64,000 bases of DNA from Tomitella cavernea. Its GTDB lineage: Bacteria > Actinomycetota > Actinomycetes > Mycobacteriales > Mycobacteriaceae. Below are positions 36,280 through 46,884 of the stretch, one piece after another. The translations under genes and the position numbers were made by a program. The stretch spans positions 28,757 to 92,756 of the forward strand of contig NZ_JAENKO010000010.1 of NCBI RefSeq assembly GCF_016599145.1. Direction: 5' to 3'. The notes under the pieces are model-generated. The model did no database searches. It was not told the DNA's origin and saw only the letters and a list, made by a program, of their open reading frames with translations. How positions within the stretch are numbered: the stretch's first letter is position 1; every line of letters begins with the position of its first letter.

Positions 36280-37205
36280 CGCTGCAAGCACGTGACTACA
36301 CGCCCGGCGGGCTGACGGTCCACCACGACCCGCAAAGGATCACGGCCGTGGCCCGGGCCCTGCGCGGCGTGGGCCGGCAGGTGGTGCTGGTGCCCACGAT
36401 GGGCGCGCTGCACGAGGGACACCTGGAGCTGGTGCGGCAGGCCAGGCGCGTCCCCGGGGCGGTGGTGGTCGTGTCCGTCTTCGTGAACCCGCTGCAATTC
36501 GGCGAGGGGGAGGACCTCGACGCGTATCCGCGCACGCTCGACAGGGATGTCGAACTGCTGCGCGCGGAGGGCGCCGAGCTGGTGTTCGCACCGTCGGCCG
36601 CGGCGATGTACCCCCACGGGCCGCGCACGACGATCCACCCGGGCCCGCTGGGAGCGGAGCTCGAAGGCGGCGCACGGCCCACCCACTTCGCCGGCATGCT
36701 GACCGTGGTCTGCAAGCTTTTCCAGATCGTCGCCCCGCATGCGGCCTTCTTCGGGGAGAAGGACTACCAGCAGCTCGCGCTGATCCGGCAGATGGCCACC
36801 GACCTCGACTTCGACGTGAAGGTGGTCGGCGTGCCCACCGTCCGCGAGTCCGACGGTCTGGCGCTCTCGTCGCGCAACAGCTATTTGACCCCCGAGCAGC
36901 GCACGCTTGCCACCACTCTTTCCGCCGCGCTGGTGGCAGGGGCCCATGCGGCGGCCGGCGGTGCCGAGACCGTGCTGACGACGGCGCGCGGAGTCCTCGA
37001 CACGGTGCCCGAGCTGGACGTGGACTACCTCGAGTTGCGCGGGCTCGACCTCGGCTCCGCGCCCGAGGTCGGCGACGGACGTCTGCTCGTCGCGGCCAGG
37101 CTGGGAACGACCCGGCTCATCGACAACGTCGGCGTGCCCATCGGAACGGGCTTCACCGGTTCCGACACGCCCGGGGTTCCGGAGGATGCGGACGCCGTGC
37201 CCTGA
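36276..37205 (+). CDS. panC: Pantothenate synthetase
   Basis: The 309-residue enzyme shows [21 protein letters not shown] (the HIGH-type ATP site), [36 protein letters not shown] and [13 protein letters not shown], which together bind ATP, pantoate and beta-alanine. It condenses pantoate with beta-alanine in CoA synthesis. The start overlaps the upstream stop (ATGA). The end is followed by panD 67 bp later and coaX, a clear pantothenate/CoA operon. Confidence 0.95.
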   Translation: MTLQARDYTPGGLTVHHDPQRITAVARALRGVGRQVVLVPTMGALHEGHLELVRQARRVPGAVVVVSVFVNPLQFGEGEDLDAYPRTLDRDVELLRAEGAELVFAPSAAAMYPHGPRTTIHPGPLGAELEGGARPTHFAGMLTVVCKLFQIVAPHAAFFGEKDYQQLALIRQMATDLDFDVKVVGVPTVRESDGLALSSRNSYLTPEQRTLATTLSAALVAGAHAAAGGAETVLTTARGVLDTVPELDVDYLELRGLDLGSAPEVGDGRLLVAARLGTTRLIDNVGVPIGTGFTGSDTPGVPEDADAVP

Positions 37206-37272
37206 CCGCAGCCCTCCGATACGCGAACACCCGAACACCGGCTCCCCGGTAGCACCACCAGGAAGGACCCTC

Positions 37273-37728
37273 ATGTTCCGCACGATGCTGAAGTCCAAGA
37301 TCCACCGCGCCACCGTCACGCACGCCGATCTGCACTACGTCGGCTCGGTCACGGTGGACGCCGATCTGATGAAGGCCGCCGACCTCTACGAGGGCGAGCA
37401 GGTCTCCATCGTCGACGTCACCAACGGGGCCCGCCTCGAGACCTACGTGATCACGGGGGAGCCGGGCTCCGGCATCATCGGCATCAACGGTGCCGCCGCC
37501 CACCTGATCGATCCGGGCGACCTGGTCATTCTCATCTCCTACGCGATGATGGACGAGAAGGAGTCGCGCGAGTTCCAGCCGTCGATCGTGTTCGTCGACG
37601 AGAACAACGCGCCCGCCGACGTCGGCGGCAACCCGGGCCACGCGCCCGCGGATTCAGGCCTGACGAGCCTCCAGCACCGCGATGCGTCCGTCGAGCGCGC
37701 CGCGGGGCTCGTGGGCAGCCCGGCCTGA
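37273..37728 (+). CDS. panD: Aspartate 1-decarboxylase proenzyme
   Basis: The 151-residue proenzyme has the self-cleavage site Gly24-Ser25 in [10 protein letters not shown], where the serine becomes the pyruvoyl cofactor. [34 protein letters not shown] follows as in all PanD. It supplies beta-alanine to PanC. CAGGAAGGA at 37259-37267 precedes ATG 37273 with 5 nt spacing. The C-terminal 25 residues after the core are disordered and longer than in mycobacteria. In M. tuberculosis PanD is linked to pyrazinamide action. Confidence 0.94.
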   Translation: MFRTMLKSKIHRATVTHADLHYVGSVTVDADLMKAADLYEGEQVSIVDVTNGARLETYVITGEPGSGIIGINGAAAHLIDPGDLVILISYAMMDEKESREFQPSIVFVDENNAPADVGGNPGHAPADSGLTSLQHRDASVERAAGLVGSPA

Positions 37729-37730
37729 CG

Positions 37731-38546
37731 ATGCTCCTGGCGGTCGATGTAGGCAACACGAACTCCTCGCTCTCGGTCTTCGACGCGAATGCATCGGGAG
37801 GAGAACCGGTGCTGCGCAGGCGCATGCGCACCGACGCGCGCCAGACGGCGGACGAGATCGCGCTGATCGTTCGCGGGCTGCTGGGGGAGCGGGCCGAGGC
37901 GATCACGGGTGTCGCCGCGCTGGCCACGGTGCCGTCGGTGCTGCGTGAACTGCGGCTGATGCTGGAACGTTATTGGCCGCACATCCCGCATGTCGTCGTG
38001 GCGCCGGGAGTGCGGACCGGGGTCCCTTTGCTGGTGGACAACCCGAAGGAGGTCGGGGCGGACCGCGTGATGAACGCGCTGGCCGCGCACCACCTGTTCG
38101 GATGCCCCGTCATCGTCGTCGATTTCGGCACCTCGACCCGCGTCGACGTGATCAGCGGTGCCGGGGAGTTCCTGGGCGGGGCGATCGCGCCGGGCATCGA
38201 CATCTCGGTGGACGCGCTGGCCGCCCGGGGGGCCGCGCTGCGCAAGGTGGAGCTTGCCCGCCCGCGGTCCGTGGTGGGCAAGAGCACCGTGGAGGCGTTG
38301 CAGTCCGGCATCGTCTTCGGCTTCGCCTGCCAGGTGGACGGCATGGTGGAGCGGGTGCGCGGGGAGCTGCCGGAGTTCGCCGCCGACGACGTGGCGGTGG
38401 TCGCCACCGGCGGCCTGGCCGGGGTGGTTCTGGGCGAATGCGCCTCGATCACCGACCATGAACCGGACCTGACCGCGATAGGCTTGCACCTGGTCTTCGA
38501 GCGGAACCGGGCAGGTTCACGGGCCGGTCGTCGACAAGCGCGGTGA
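37731..38546 (+). CDS. coaX: Type III pantothenate kinase
   Basis: The 271-residue kinase starts MLLAVDVGNTNSSLSVFD (phosphate-binding Asp), has VGADRVMNALAAHHLFG and VVDFGTSTRVDVISGAGEFLGGAIAPG, the family's ATP and pantothenate sites. The common DFGTATTFD appears here as DFGTSTRVD, a mild change in the second half. It phosphorylates pantothenate, the first committed step to CoA, with no feedback from CoA. Only 2 bp separate it from panD, so it shares that transcript. Its Arg-rich C-terminal tail (RAGSRAGRRQAR) is not part of the fold. Confidence 0.92.
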   Translation: MLLAVDVGNTNSSLSVFDANASGGEPVLRRRMRTDARQTADEIALIVRGLLGERAEAITGVAALATVPSVLRELRLMLERYWPHIPHVVVAPGVRTGVPLLVDNPKEVGADRVMNALAAHHLFGCPVIVVDFGTSTRVDVISGAGEFLGGAIAPGIDISVDALAARGAALRKVELARPRSVVGKSTVEALQSGIVFGFACQVDGMVERVRGELPEFAADDVAVVATGGLAGVVLGECASITDHEPDLTAIGLHLVFERNRAGSRAGRRQAR

Positions 38547-38587
38547 CGGTCTGTGCAGCCTGGAGCGTCTGTGGCACAATGATCGCC

Positions 38588-38725
38588 GTGAGTATCGGTA
38601 CCGACCTGCGGCATGATCGTATGCGGAGTGGTCGTGTGCATGCCGTGAGCACGCAGAGTGCGCGTCCGGGGTCCGCCCGGTCCGGCGCAGCCGGCGCGTG
38701 CCGTCAGGAGTGTTGTCGAGGCTGA
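38588..38725 (+). CDS. Short cysteine-rich leader peptide, candidate cysteine attenuator
   Basis: A 45-codon frame (VSIGTDLRHDRMRSGRVHAV...) ends ACRQECCRG, so three cysteines fall in the last eight residues before the TGA. The GTG at 38588 sits 7 nt after CACAAT (38575-38580), a leaderless arrangement; ATG 38621 and GTG 38645 are internal alternatives. It ends 67 bp before a rhodanese-like gene. In mycobacteria, leaderless short frames with cysteine runs near the end are reported to control downstream sulfur-metabolism genes by stalling when cysteine is scarce. The downstream segment 38726-38792 is C/T-rich and could pair with the ribosome site. It is a candidate on structure, not proven. 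Confidence 0.5.
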   Translation: MSIGTDLRHDRMRSGRVHAVSTQSARPGSARSGAAGACRQECCRG

Positions 38726-38785
38726 TTTCCGCCTCCATCTCCACCTCCGCGTAGCAGCAGAGTCTGCGCGTCTCACACTTCGGAG
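38718..38785 (+). promoter_or_regulatory. Candidate attenuator: anti-Shine-Dalgarno hairpin before the rhodanese gene
   Basis: GAGGC at 38718-38722 pairs with GCCTC at 38731-38735. The C/T-rich stretch 38731-38750 includes CTCCG (38745-38749), complementary to the CGGAG (38781-38785) ribosome site of the gene at 38793. Stalling in the cysteine codons of the leader would be expected to change which pairs form. Free energies were not computed. Confidence 0.35.
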
Positions 38786-38792
38786 TACCCCC

Positions 38793-39212
38793 ATGACCAC
38801 TTTCATGGCCACCGGTGTCGCGCCGTCCGCCCCGGCACTTCCCGCGTCCGGCTACCCTGCCGTCATCGCTCGCAACGCTGTCGTCGTCGACATCCGCACC
38901 TATGCTCAGCGTGCCGTCGCGGGGGCCCTTCCCGGCGCGCTCGCCATCGCCGCAGACCTAGTCGAATCACGCCTGGATCCGGCCTCGACCGCGCACCTGG
39001 CGGTCGCAGTCGATCCGCGGGTGCAGTGGGTGCTGGTCAGCGACGACGGCGCGCTCGCATCGATGGCCGTGCAGGCGCTGCGCGCGCTCGGCGTCCGCAA
39101 TGCCGTGCACGTCGACGGCGGATTCCTGGCACTGGAACGGTTGGGTCTCGTCGCGGCCGGCGATTCCGCGGGGCATGTGCGCCGGGAGGCCGCGGCGATC
39201 TCGGCGCACTGA
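38793..39212 (+). CDS. Rhodanese-like domain protein without the catalytic cysteine
   Basis: The 139-residue protein has the rhodanese order: [32 protein letters not shown], then a loop where active rhodaneses carry Cys (C-x-S/G-x-R-S) reading [30 protein letters not shown], and a final [11 protein letters not shown]. No cysteine is present in the whole protein, so it should not be a sulfurtransferase; it may bind a small anion or be a regulatory relative. Start ATG 38793 follows GGAG at 7 nt. It stands alone behind the cysteine-rich leader, upstream of lysS. A tandem repeat covers its stop codon. Confidence 0.7.
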   Translation: MTTFMATGVAPSAPALPASGYPAVIARNAVVVDIRTYAQRAVAGALPGALAIAADLVESRLDPASTAHLAVAVDPRVQWVLVSDDGALASMAVQALRALGVRNAVHVDGGFLALERLGLVAAGDSAGHVRREAAAISAH

Positions 39213-39239
39213 AGGATCTCGGCGCACTGAAGGATCTCG
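39197..39239 (+). repeat. 18-bp tandem duplication across the rhodanese stop codon
   Basis: GATCTCGGCGCACTGAAG occurs at 39197-39214 and 39215-39232, with a partial third copy after it. The TGA stop (39210-39212) lies inside the first unit, and because the period is 18 the second unit gives an in-frame backup TGA at 39228-39230. Confidence 0.85.
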
Positions 39240-39345
39240 AGACCCGGGGGACCTCGGTGGACTGGGGGTCTCTGCCGCACGGGGCGGGCGCGGCCCATGC
39301 GGCCGGGGACGGAGTGACGAAGCACACCGATTACCCTTGTTTGCT

Positions 39346-40926
39346 GTGAGTGACAATGCGCCCGATTCCCGTAGCTCCGTAGATCCCGGCCAGAAGGCGG
39401 CTTCTGCGGGCAAGCCACGGAAGGGGCGATCTGACGGGGCCGACGAATCGACGCCGGAGCAGCACAGGATCCGCGCTGCCAAGCGGGAGCAGATGCTCGC
39501 CGAGGGCATCGAGCCGTATCCGGTGGCGATCGACCGCACGCATTCGCTCGCCGAGATCCGCGACCGATACCCCGAGCTGGCGCCGGATACGCAGACCGGG
39601 ACGGTCGTCGGCATCGCTGGACGGGTGATATTCGTCCGCAATACCGGCAAGCTGTGCTTCGCTACGCTGCAGGAGGGCGACGGGACGCAATTGCAGGCGA
39701 TGATCAGCCTCGCCGCCGTCGGAGCCGAGTCGCTGGCCCGGTGGAAAGCGCTCGTCGACCTCGGCGACATCGTCCATATCCACGGCGAGGTGATCAGTTC
39801 ACGCCGCGGAGAGCTGTCGGTGATGGCGGATTCGTGGGCGATGGCGTCGAAGTCACTGCGCCCGCTCCCGGTGGCGCACAAAGAGATGAATGAGGAATCG
39901 CGGGTCCGCCAGCGCTATGTCGACCTGATCGTGCGTCCGGACGCGCGGCGGATCGCGCGTGAGCGGATCGCCGTGATCCGGGCGCTCCGCGATTCCATGG
40001 ACACCCGGGGCTTCCTCGAGGTCGAGACCCCCATGCTGCAGACGATCCACGGCGGCGCGGCGGCGCGGCCCTTCGTCACGCATTCGAACGCCATGGACAT
40101 GGACCTGTACCTGCGGATCGCACCGGAGCTGTTTCTCAAGCGATGCGTCGTAGGCGGGATCGACCGCGTCTACGAGATCAACCGGAATTTCAGGAACGAG
40201 GGCGTCGATTCCACGCACTCGCCGGAATTCGCGATGCTCGAGACCTACGCCGCCTACGGGACCTACGACGACTCGGCACGCATGACCCGCGAGCTCGTCC
40301 AGGAGGTCGCGGACGCTGCGTTCGGCACCCGCCAGGTGACGTTGGCGGACGGCACCGTCTACGACGTCGACGGCGAGTGGACGGAACTGGAGATGTATCC
40401 GTCGCTGTCGGAAGCCCTGGGGCACGAAATCACTCCGGACACCACGATCGACGAGCTCACCGCGCATGCCGAGCGGCTCGGCGTGGAAGTGCCGGCCAAG
40501 GCCGTGACGCACGGCAAGCTCGTCGAGGAGCTGTGGGAGTTCCTGGTGGGCGACCACCTGCACGCCCCCACGTTCGTGCGCGACTTCCCTGTGGAGACGT
40601 CCCCGCTCACGCGCCAGCACCGGACCAAACCCGGGGTCACCGAAAAGTGGGACCTGTACGTCCGTGGATTCGAGTTGGCGACGGGCTATTCGGAGCTTGT
40701 GGATCCGGTGGTGCAGCGCGAGCGCTTCGAGCTTCAAGCGCGGCTCGCGGCCTCGGGCGATGACGAGGCGATGCTGCTCGACGAGGACTTCCTCGCGGCA
40801 ATGGAACATGGCATGCCGCCCACCACCGGCACCGGAATGGGCATCGACAGGCTTTTGATGGCGCTCACGGGCCTGGGAATCCGCGAGACCATTCTCTTCC
40901 CCCTGGTCAGGCCCTCGCAAGATTGA
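39346..40926 (+). CDS. lysS: Lysyl-tRNA synthetase, class II
   Basis: The 526-residue enzyme has class II motif 1 ([18 protein letters not shown]), motif 2 ([18 protein letters not shown]) and motif 3 ([13 protein letters not shown]), with the N-terminal OB domain reading [25 protein letters not shown]. About 30 disordered residues precede it. It charges tRNA-Lys. GTG 39346 lies 8 nt after TACCCT (39332-39337) and has no ribosome site, so a leaderless mRNA is likely. As in M. tuberculosis (Rv3598c-Rv3597c), lsr2 and clpC follow. A 16-bp hairpin ends the gene. Confidence 0.93.
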   Translation: MSDNAPDSRSSVDPGQKAASAGKPRKGRSDGADESTPEQHRIRAAKREQMLAEGIEPYPVAIDRTHSLAEIRDRYPELAPDTQTGTVVGIAGRVIFVRNTGKLCFATLQEGDGTQLQAMISLAAVGAESLARWKALVDLGDIVHIHGEVISSRRGELSVMADSWAMASKSLRPLPVAHKEMNEESRVRQRYVDLIVRPDARRIARERIAVIRALRDSMDTRGFLEVETPMLQTIHGGAAARPFVTHSNAMDMDLYLRIAPELFLKRCVVGGIDRVYEINRNFRNEGVDSTHSPEFAMLETYAAYGTYDDSARMTRELVQEVADAAFGTRQVTLADGTVYDVDGEWTELEMYPSLSEALGHEITPDTTIDELTAHAERLGVEVPAKAVTHGKLVEELWEFLVGDHLHAPTFVRDFPVETSPLTRQHRTKPGVTEKWDLYVRGFELATGYSELVDPVVQRERFELQARLAASGDDEAMLLDEDFLAAMEHGMPPTTGTGMGIDRLLMALTGLGIRETILFPLVRPSQD

Positions 40927-40944
40927 TCCGAGATTCACTCTCCA

Positions 40945-40986
40945 CCCGATGCGGGGCGCCATGCGATTGCGGCGCCCCGCATCGGG
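40945..40986 (+). terminator. Perfect 16-bp hairpin terminator of lysS
   Basis: CCCGATGCGGGGCGCC (40945-40960) is fully complementary to GGCGCCCCGCATCGGG (40971-40986) with a 10-nt loop, 18 nt after the lysS stop. A GCATCGGGCGTC element from its 3' arm recurs at 41011-41022. Confidence 0.75.
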
Positions 40987-41282
40987 CGTCTCCCATGGAA
41001 ATACCATTGTGCATCGGGCGTCGGAGTCGCGTCGGCTCCGTCAGGTGCGCCATCATGCCTTGTGGGCGCGTTGTCCGCGGTATTCGCGTCGGATCAGCGT
41101 CGGGCCGGTTCACCGACAATCATTCCGTGATTTGCTATGCGGGTGCAATAGGCGCCGAATAGGTCTACGATCGCAAATGGAAGGCGCACGAGGGTCGAGA
41201 TGTCCTGAATCGCGTGTTCCGGCACACGTGATCGGGCCGCAGCTCGGCTGGATCACGCGGACGAAACCGAAGTGAGGGTTTG
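40987..41282 (+). other. Intergenic region upstream of lsr2
   Basis: The gap between lysS and lsr2 is AT-richer than its surroundings over 41115-41180. It holds GTGCAA (41143-41148), 17 bp and TACGAT (41166-41171), a plausible promoter giving a leader of about 105 nt. The segment carries no gene. Confidence 0.4.
41143..41171 (+). promoter_or_regulatory. Possible lsr2 promoter
   Basis: GTGCAA at 41143-41148 and TACGAT at 41166-41171 with 17-bp spacing, about 112 bp before the lsr2 ATG at 41283. The -35 matches the consensus at few positions; the -10 is better. Confidence 0.35.
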
Positions 41283-41621
41283 ATGGCAAAGAAGGTCACG
41301 GTCACGCTCATTGACGATCTGGATCGGGAGTCGGAGGCCGTTGAGACGGTTGAATTCGGTCTCGACGGCGTCGGATATGAGATCGACCTCTCAGAGGAGA
41401 ACGCGGAGAACCTTCGCGAGCTGATGCGGGATTGGATCATCCATTCCCGCAAGGTGAGCGGCCGCCGTCGCGGTCAGCGTGCGTCGACCGCGGCCCGCTC
41501 TACGAACAGTCGCGAGGAGACGGCGGCCATCCGCCGTTGGGCGAGGGACAACGGATTCAAGGTCTCGTCGCGCGGACGCATTCCTAGCGAAGTGCTGGAG
41601 GCCTACGGCAGGGCCCACTGA
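41283..41621 (+). CDS. lsr2: Nucleoid-associated protein Lsr2
   Basis: The 112-residue protein has the N-terminal dimerisation part [36 protein letters not shown] and the C-terminal DNA-binding part [26 protein letters not shown], where RGR is the AT-hook-like motif that inserts into the minor groove. It is an H-NS-like silencer of AT-rich and acquired DNA in mycolic-acid actinobacteria. A serine/arginine linker joins the domains. The start uses ATG 41283 with GTGAGGG upstream. An inverted repeat at 41741-41785 ends it. Confidence 0.96.
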   Translation: MAKKVTVTLIDDLDRESEAVETVEFGLDGVGYEIDLSEENAENLRELMRDWIIHSRKVSGRRRGQRASTAARSTNSREETAAIRRWARDNGFKVSSRGRIPSEVLEAYGRAH

Positions 41622-41740
41622 ACCCGCGCGCTCTGGACCCGCGTCCTACGGGGCCGGTCGCAGGCCGGTGTGCGGGCATCTCGGGCGGGAGCTCCGCAGC
41701 CGTGCAGCGGCCCCCGGCGCTGTTCCACCGCGTCATGCAC

Positions 41741-41785
41741 ACGTGCGCGGTCCCCGCGATTCGACATCGCGAGGACCGCGCACGT
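41741..41785. terminator. 20-bp hairpin between lsr2 and the lipase
   Basis: ACGTGCGCGGTCCCCGCGAT (41741-41760) pairs with ATCGCGAGGACCGCGCACGT (41766-41785) with one mismatch and a 5-nt loop, followed by TAGTTT. It should stop lsr2 transcription before the lipase gene. Confidence 0.65.
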
Positions 41786-41830
41786 GCTAGTTTCCGGCGG
41801 TCGGAAGAATTAACGTAGGGAGATGTGCGG

Positions 41831-42874
41831 ATGCGGTCGTCGCGGGCGGATTCGGTTCAGCTGAAGGGCAGCGTGCGCCCCGCGGGCCGGCAGGAGAGCC
41901 GCGGCCGACTGCGCCGGGCCTATTCACGCGCTGCGATCGCCGTGTCCGCCGGCGTGCTTGCGATCGGTGGGGTGGTCGCCGCGGCGCCGGCTGCCGCCGA
42001 TCCGCTGCCCGTGCCGCCCACATTCTTCGCAGGTATTCCGTATGAGCTTGCGAATCCGGGCGGGTCGTTGCCGGGGGTCAACGATTGGGATTGCGTGCCG
42101 GGCGCCGAGCATCCGAATCCGGTGATTCTCGTGCACGGCACGGGCGGGGGAGCGCAGACCAACTGGGGGGCGATGGCTCCGCGTATCAAGAACGCGGGTT
42201 ATTGCGTGTACGCGTTGACCTACGGGGTGAATCCGGGGACGCCGTGGCCGCTGAGCGCCATGGGCGGGCTGACGCGCATGCAGGATTCCGCGCAGGAGCT
42301 GTCCGTGTTTGTCGACAAGGTGCTGGCGGCCAGCGGGGCGCAGCAGGTGGACTTGGTCGGGCATTCGCAGGGGACGCTGATGCCGAATTACTATGTGAAG
42401 TTCCTCGGCGGCGCGCCTAAGGTGGACAAGTACGTCTCGCTGGCGCCGCTGTGGAAAGGCACTACCGCCGGCGGCGCGAGCGAATTCACTGCGAAGCTCG
42501 ACGAGGCCGCGAAGACCAATCCGGCGGCGCGGCAGTACGCGGACCTGATGAACAAGTACTGCGGGGCGTGCTCGCAGATGTCCGCCGGGTCGCCGTTCAT
42601 CGAGAAGATGAACGCGGGCGGGACCTACGCGGCCGGGGTGGAATACACCAACATCATGACGCGCTACGACGAACTGGTGGTCCCGTGGACCGCCGGGTAC
42701 GTCGAGGCGCCGAACGCGACGAACCTCGTTGTGCAGGACACCTGCGCGCAGGACTATTCGGACCATCTCGCGATCGCCGCCTCGGTGCGGTCGCAGGCGA
42801 TGGTGCTCAATGCGCTCGACCCCGCCCATCCGGTTCCGGTGCCGTGCGTTTTCGTGCCGCCGTTTCTGGGGTGA
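41831..42874 (+). CDS. Secreted lipase/esterase, alpha/beta hydrolase
   Basis: The 347-residue protein has a signal peptide (Arg-rich n-region, core AAIAVSAGVLAIGGVVA, site AAPAAADP), then VILVHGTGGGAQTNW, the nucleophile elbow GHSQGTLM, an Asp in TRYDELVVPW and a His in YSDHLAIA, the full catalytic triad of a secreted triacylglycerol lipase/esterase of the actinobacterial class. Four cysteines can form two disulfides. ATG 41831 has GGGAG 8 nt upstream; GTG 41825 is alternative. Such enzymes hydrolyse environmental lipids. There is no operon partner. Confidence 0.82.
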   Translation: MRSSRADSVQLKGSVRPAGRQESRGRLRRAYSRAAIAVSAGVLAIGGVVAAAPAAADPLPVPPTFFAGIPYELANPGGSLPGVNDWDCVPGAEHPNPVILVHGTGGGAQTNWGAMAPRIKNAGYCVYALTYGVNPGTPWPLSAMGGLTRMQDSAQELSVFVDKVLAASGAQQVDLVGHSQGTLMPNYYVKFLGGAPKVDKYVSLAPLWKGTTAGGASEFTAKLDEAAKTNPAARQYADLMNKYCGACSQMSAGSPFIEKMNAGGTYAAGVEYTNIMTRYDELVVPWTAGYVEAPNATNLVVQDTCAQDYSDHLAIAASVRSQAMVLNALDPAHPVPVPCVFVPPFLG

Positions 42875-42891
42875 CGGGCGGTCCGCGCGCT

Positions 42892-42905
42892 GTTCGCTGT
42901 CGGCG
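42892..42905. promoter_or_regulatory. ClgR-type operator candidate upstream of clpC
   Basis: GTTCGCTGTCGGCG matches the actinobacterial ClgR operator GTTCGC-5N-GCG exactly and is flanked by TAG. ClgR activates clp genes in Streptomyces, Corynebacterium and mycobacteria. It lies 329 bp before the clpC ATG, farther than usual, so the link is uncertain. Confidence 0.45.
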
Positions 42906-42908
42906 TAG

Positions 42909-43234
42909 GGGGCAAGGAAGTATTCGCTGACGTGCGGCGTTGACCAGTACGACACGGATCCTGGCGTCGATGCGCCGACCGGGCCCGGGTGACCGGCTAC
43001 GGCCGGTGGACCGGGCCACTAGAGTATCGAGTAGGTGCCGGGGCGGTGCGTGCATCACGGTGGACGCGTAGTCCCGGTACGGGTGTTCCCGCAATCCGGA
43101 ACGCCGGCGTCGCCCTTCGCCGGGTGTGCCAGACCGCAGGCCAGCGTGACTGTGTGACAAGAGGCTGCGTATCCGCGCCGTACGACGGGTACGCCGCAGT
43201 GACGGCCCTGCTGCCGAAAATGTGAGGGAGAGCA
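42909..43234 (+). other. Region upstream of clpC
   Basis: About 330 bp without a gene; GTTCC(43085-43089) and GGAAC(43098-43102) form a short inverted repeat, and TAGAGT (43020-43025) could be a -10. A promoter with a long leader is probable. GAGGGA (43224-43229) is the clpC ribosome site. Confidence 0.4.
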
Positions 43235-45811
<2,577 letters not shown>

Positions 45812-45986
45812 GGGCAGAGGCGAAGAACCTGATAACGGACGGCGATTTACTACGACGGGTAGTGACTTTATTCGCGTGGGCGGCGATGATGGGTGTGGCA
45901 AGGATCCGCATGCGTATCACGCGGCCGGGCTGCGGCGGGCGCACCGCGCGGCCCGGGCGGGATGCGCTACATCGAGAGGACGTCAG

Positions 45987-46421
45987 ATGCCCAAGCGCAG
46001 CGCACACACCGAGTGGACCGGCTCATTCCAGGAGGGCTCGGGCAAGGTGGAGTTCACCAGTTCCGGGCTCGGCACCTTCACGACCTCGTTTCCGACGCGC
46101 TCGGCCGACGCCGCCGATGGCACCACCAGTCCGGAGGAGATGATTGCCGCGGCGCATTCCGCCTGCTTCGCGATGCAGCTCTCTGCGGTGATCGGAGAGT
46201 CCGGCGGCACGGTGAAGAAGCTCGACGTGACCGCGGAGGTGGGACTGGGGCCGGACGACCCCGGCTTCAAGCTCACCGGCATCGCCCTGACGCTCCGCGG
46301 CGAGGTGGATGGCATGGACGCGGACGCGTTCGCGACGGCGGCCCGGACCGCGAAGGAGATGTGCCCCGTCAGCAAGGCGCTCGCGGGCGTGGACATCACG
46401 CTGGACGCGCAGCTGGCCTGA
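45987..46421 (+). CDS. OsmC/Ohr-family peroxiredoxin-like protein
   Basis: The 144-residue protein has the two family cysteines: AAHSACFAMQL (near residue 59) and EMCPVSKAL (near 124). SPEEMIAAAHSACFAMQ is the OsmC signature; the peptide AHTEWTGSFQEGSGKVEF at the start is typical of the OsmC subclass. It reduces organic hydroperoxides using lipoyl or other thiol partners. ATG 45987 follows GAGAGGA at 6 nt. It is convergent with mhuD, and a strong hairpin separates them. Confidence 0.87.
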   Translation: MPKRSAHTEWTGSFQEGSGKVEFTSSGLGTFTTSFPTRSADAADGTTSPEEMIAAAHSACFAMQLSAVIGESGGTVKKLDVTAEVGLGPDDPGFKLTGIALTLRGEVDGMDADAFATAARTAKEMCPVSKALAGVDITLDAQLA

Positions 46422-46452
46422 GCGGACGCACGCACGGGCACGTGCCGGCGAC

Positions 46453-46497
46453 CGGACGGGGCCGTCGGCGGGATCCTCCCGCCGGCGGCCCCGTCCG
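46453..46497. terminator. 21-bp bidirectional hairpin between osmC-like and mhuD
   Basis: 46453-46473 pairs with 46477-46497 in 21 consecutive pairs (one G-T) around a 3-nt loop. It lies between the two convergent stops (46421 and 46512). Confidence 0.75.
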
Positions 46498-46511
46498 CGC
46501 GTGTCCGACCC

Positions 46512-46814
46512 TCAGCGGCGGACGTTCTGGACGACCTCGAATTCGAGCAGCGAGGCACCCGTGGCGACGGGCTTCGGCTTGTCGCCCGCGTGAGCGGCCT
46601 TGCCGCGGCCGTCGGCCCACGCCTGGAAGGCCTCCTCCGTCTCCCATTCGGTGACGACGAAGTAGCGGTCCTCGCCCTTGGTGGGGCGGAGCAGCTGGAA
46701 GCTGACGAAGCCGGGGGAGCCCTCGACCGCGCCGGCGCGGGCCGCGAAGCGTTTCTCCAGTTCCGGGCCCGCGCCCTCCGGGATTTCGATGGCATTGATC
46801 TTCACGACGCTCAT
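46512..46814 (-). CDS. mhuD: Heme-degrading monooxygenase MhuD
   Basis: The 100-residue ABM-fold protein begins SVVKINAIEIPEGAGPELEKRF and is almost collinear with M. tuberculosis MhuD (Rv3592). The residues reported to matter there, Asn7, Trp66 and His75, are all present at the same numbers. MhuD binds two hemes and cleaves heme to mycobilin with release of iron and no CO. It is therefore an iron-from-heme enzyme, of interest beside the decayed ferric importer in this window. ATG 46814 is the only start fitting the family; a longer frame runs upstream into the divergent gene. Confidence 0.92.
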   Translation of the reverse strand: MSVVKINAIEIPEGAGPELEKRFAARAGAVEGSPGFVSFQLLRPTKGEDRYFVVTEWETEEAFQAWADGRGKAAHAGDKPKPVATGASLLEFEVVQNVRR

Positions 46815-46884
46815 GCCACGACAGTACCGGGCGTCCCGCCCTGGGCCGGGCGTGTGGCGCGGGGCGACGGTAGCGTGCTGGAGC

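Noticed and set aside
40945..41022. Regulatory repeat GCATCGGGCGTC in the lysS-lsr2 gap
   Set aside because: The first copy is the 3' arm of the lysS terminator hairpin; the second is isolated and may be a chance copy.
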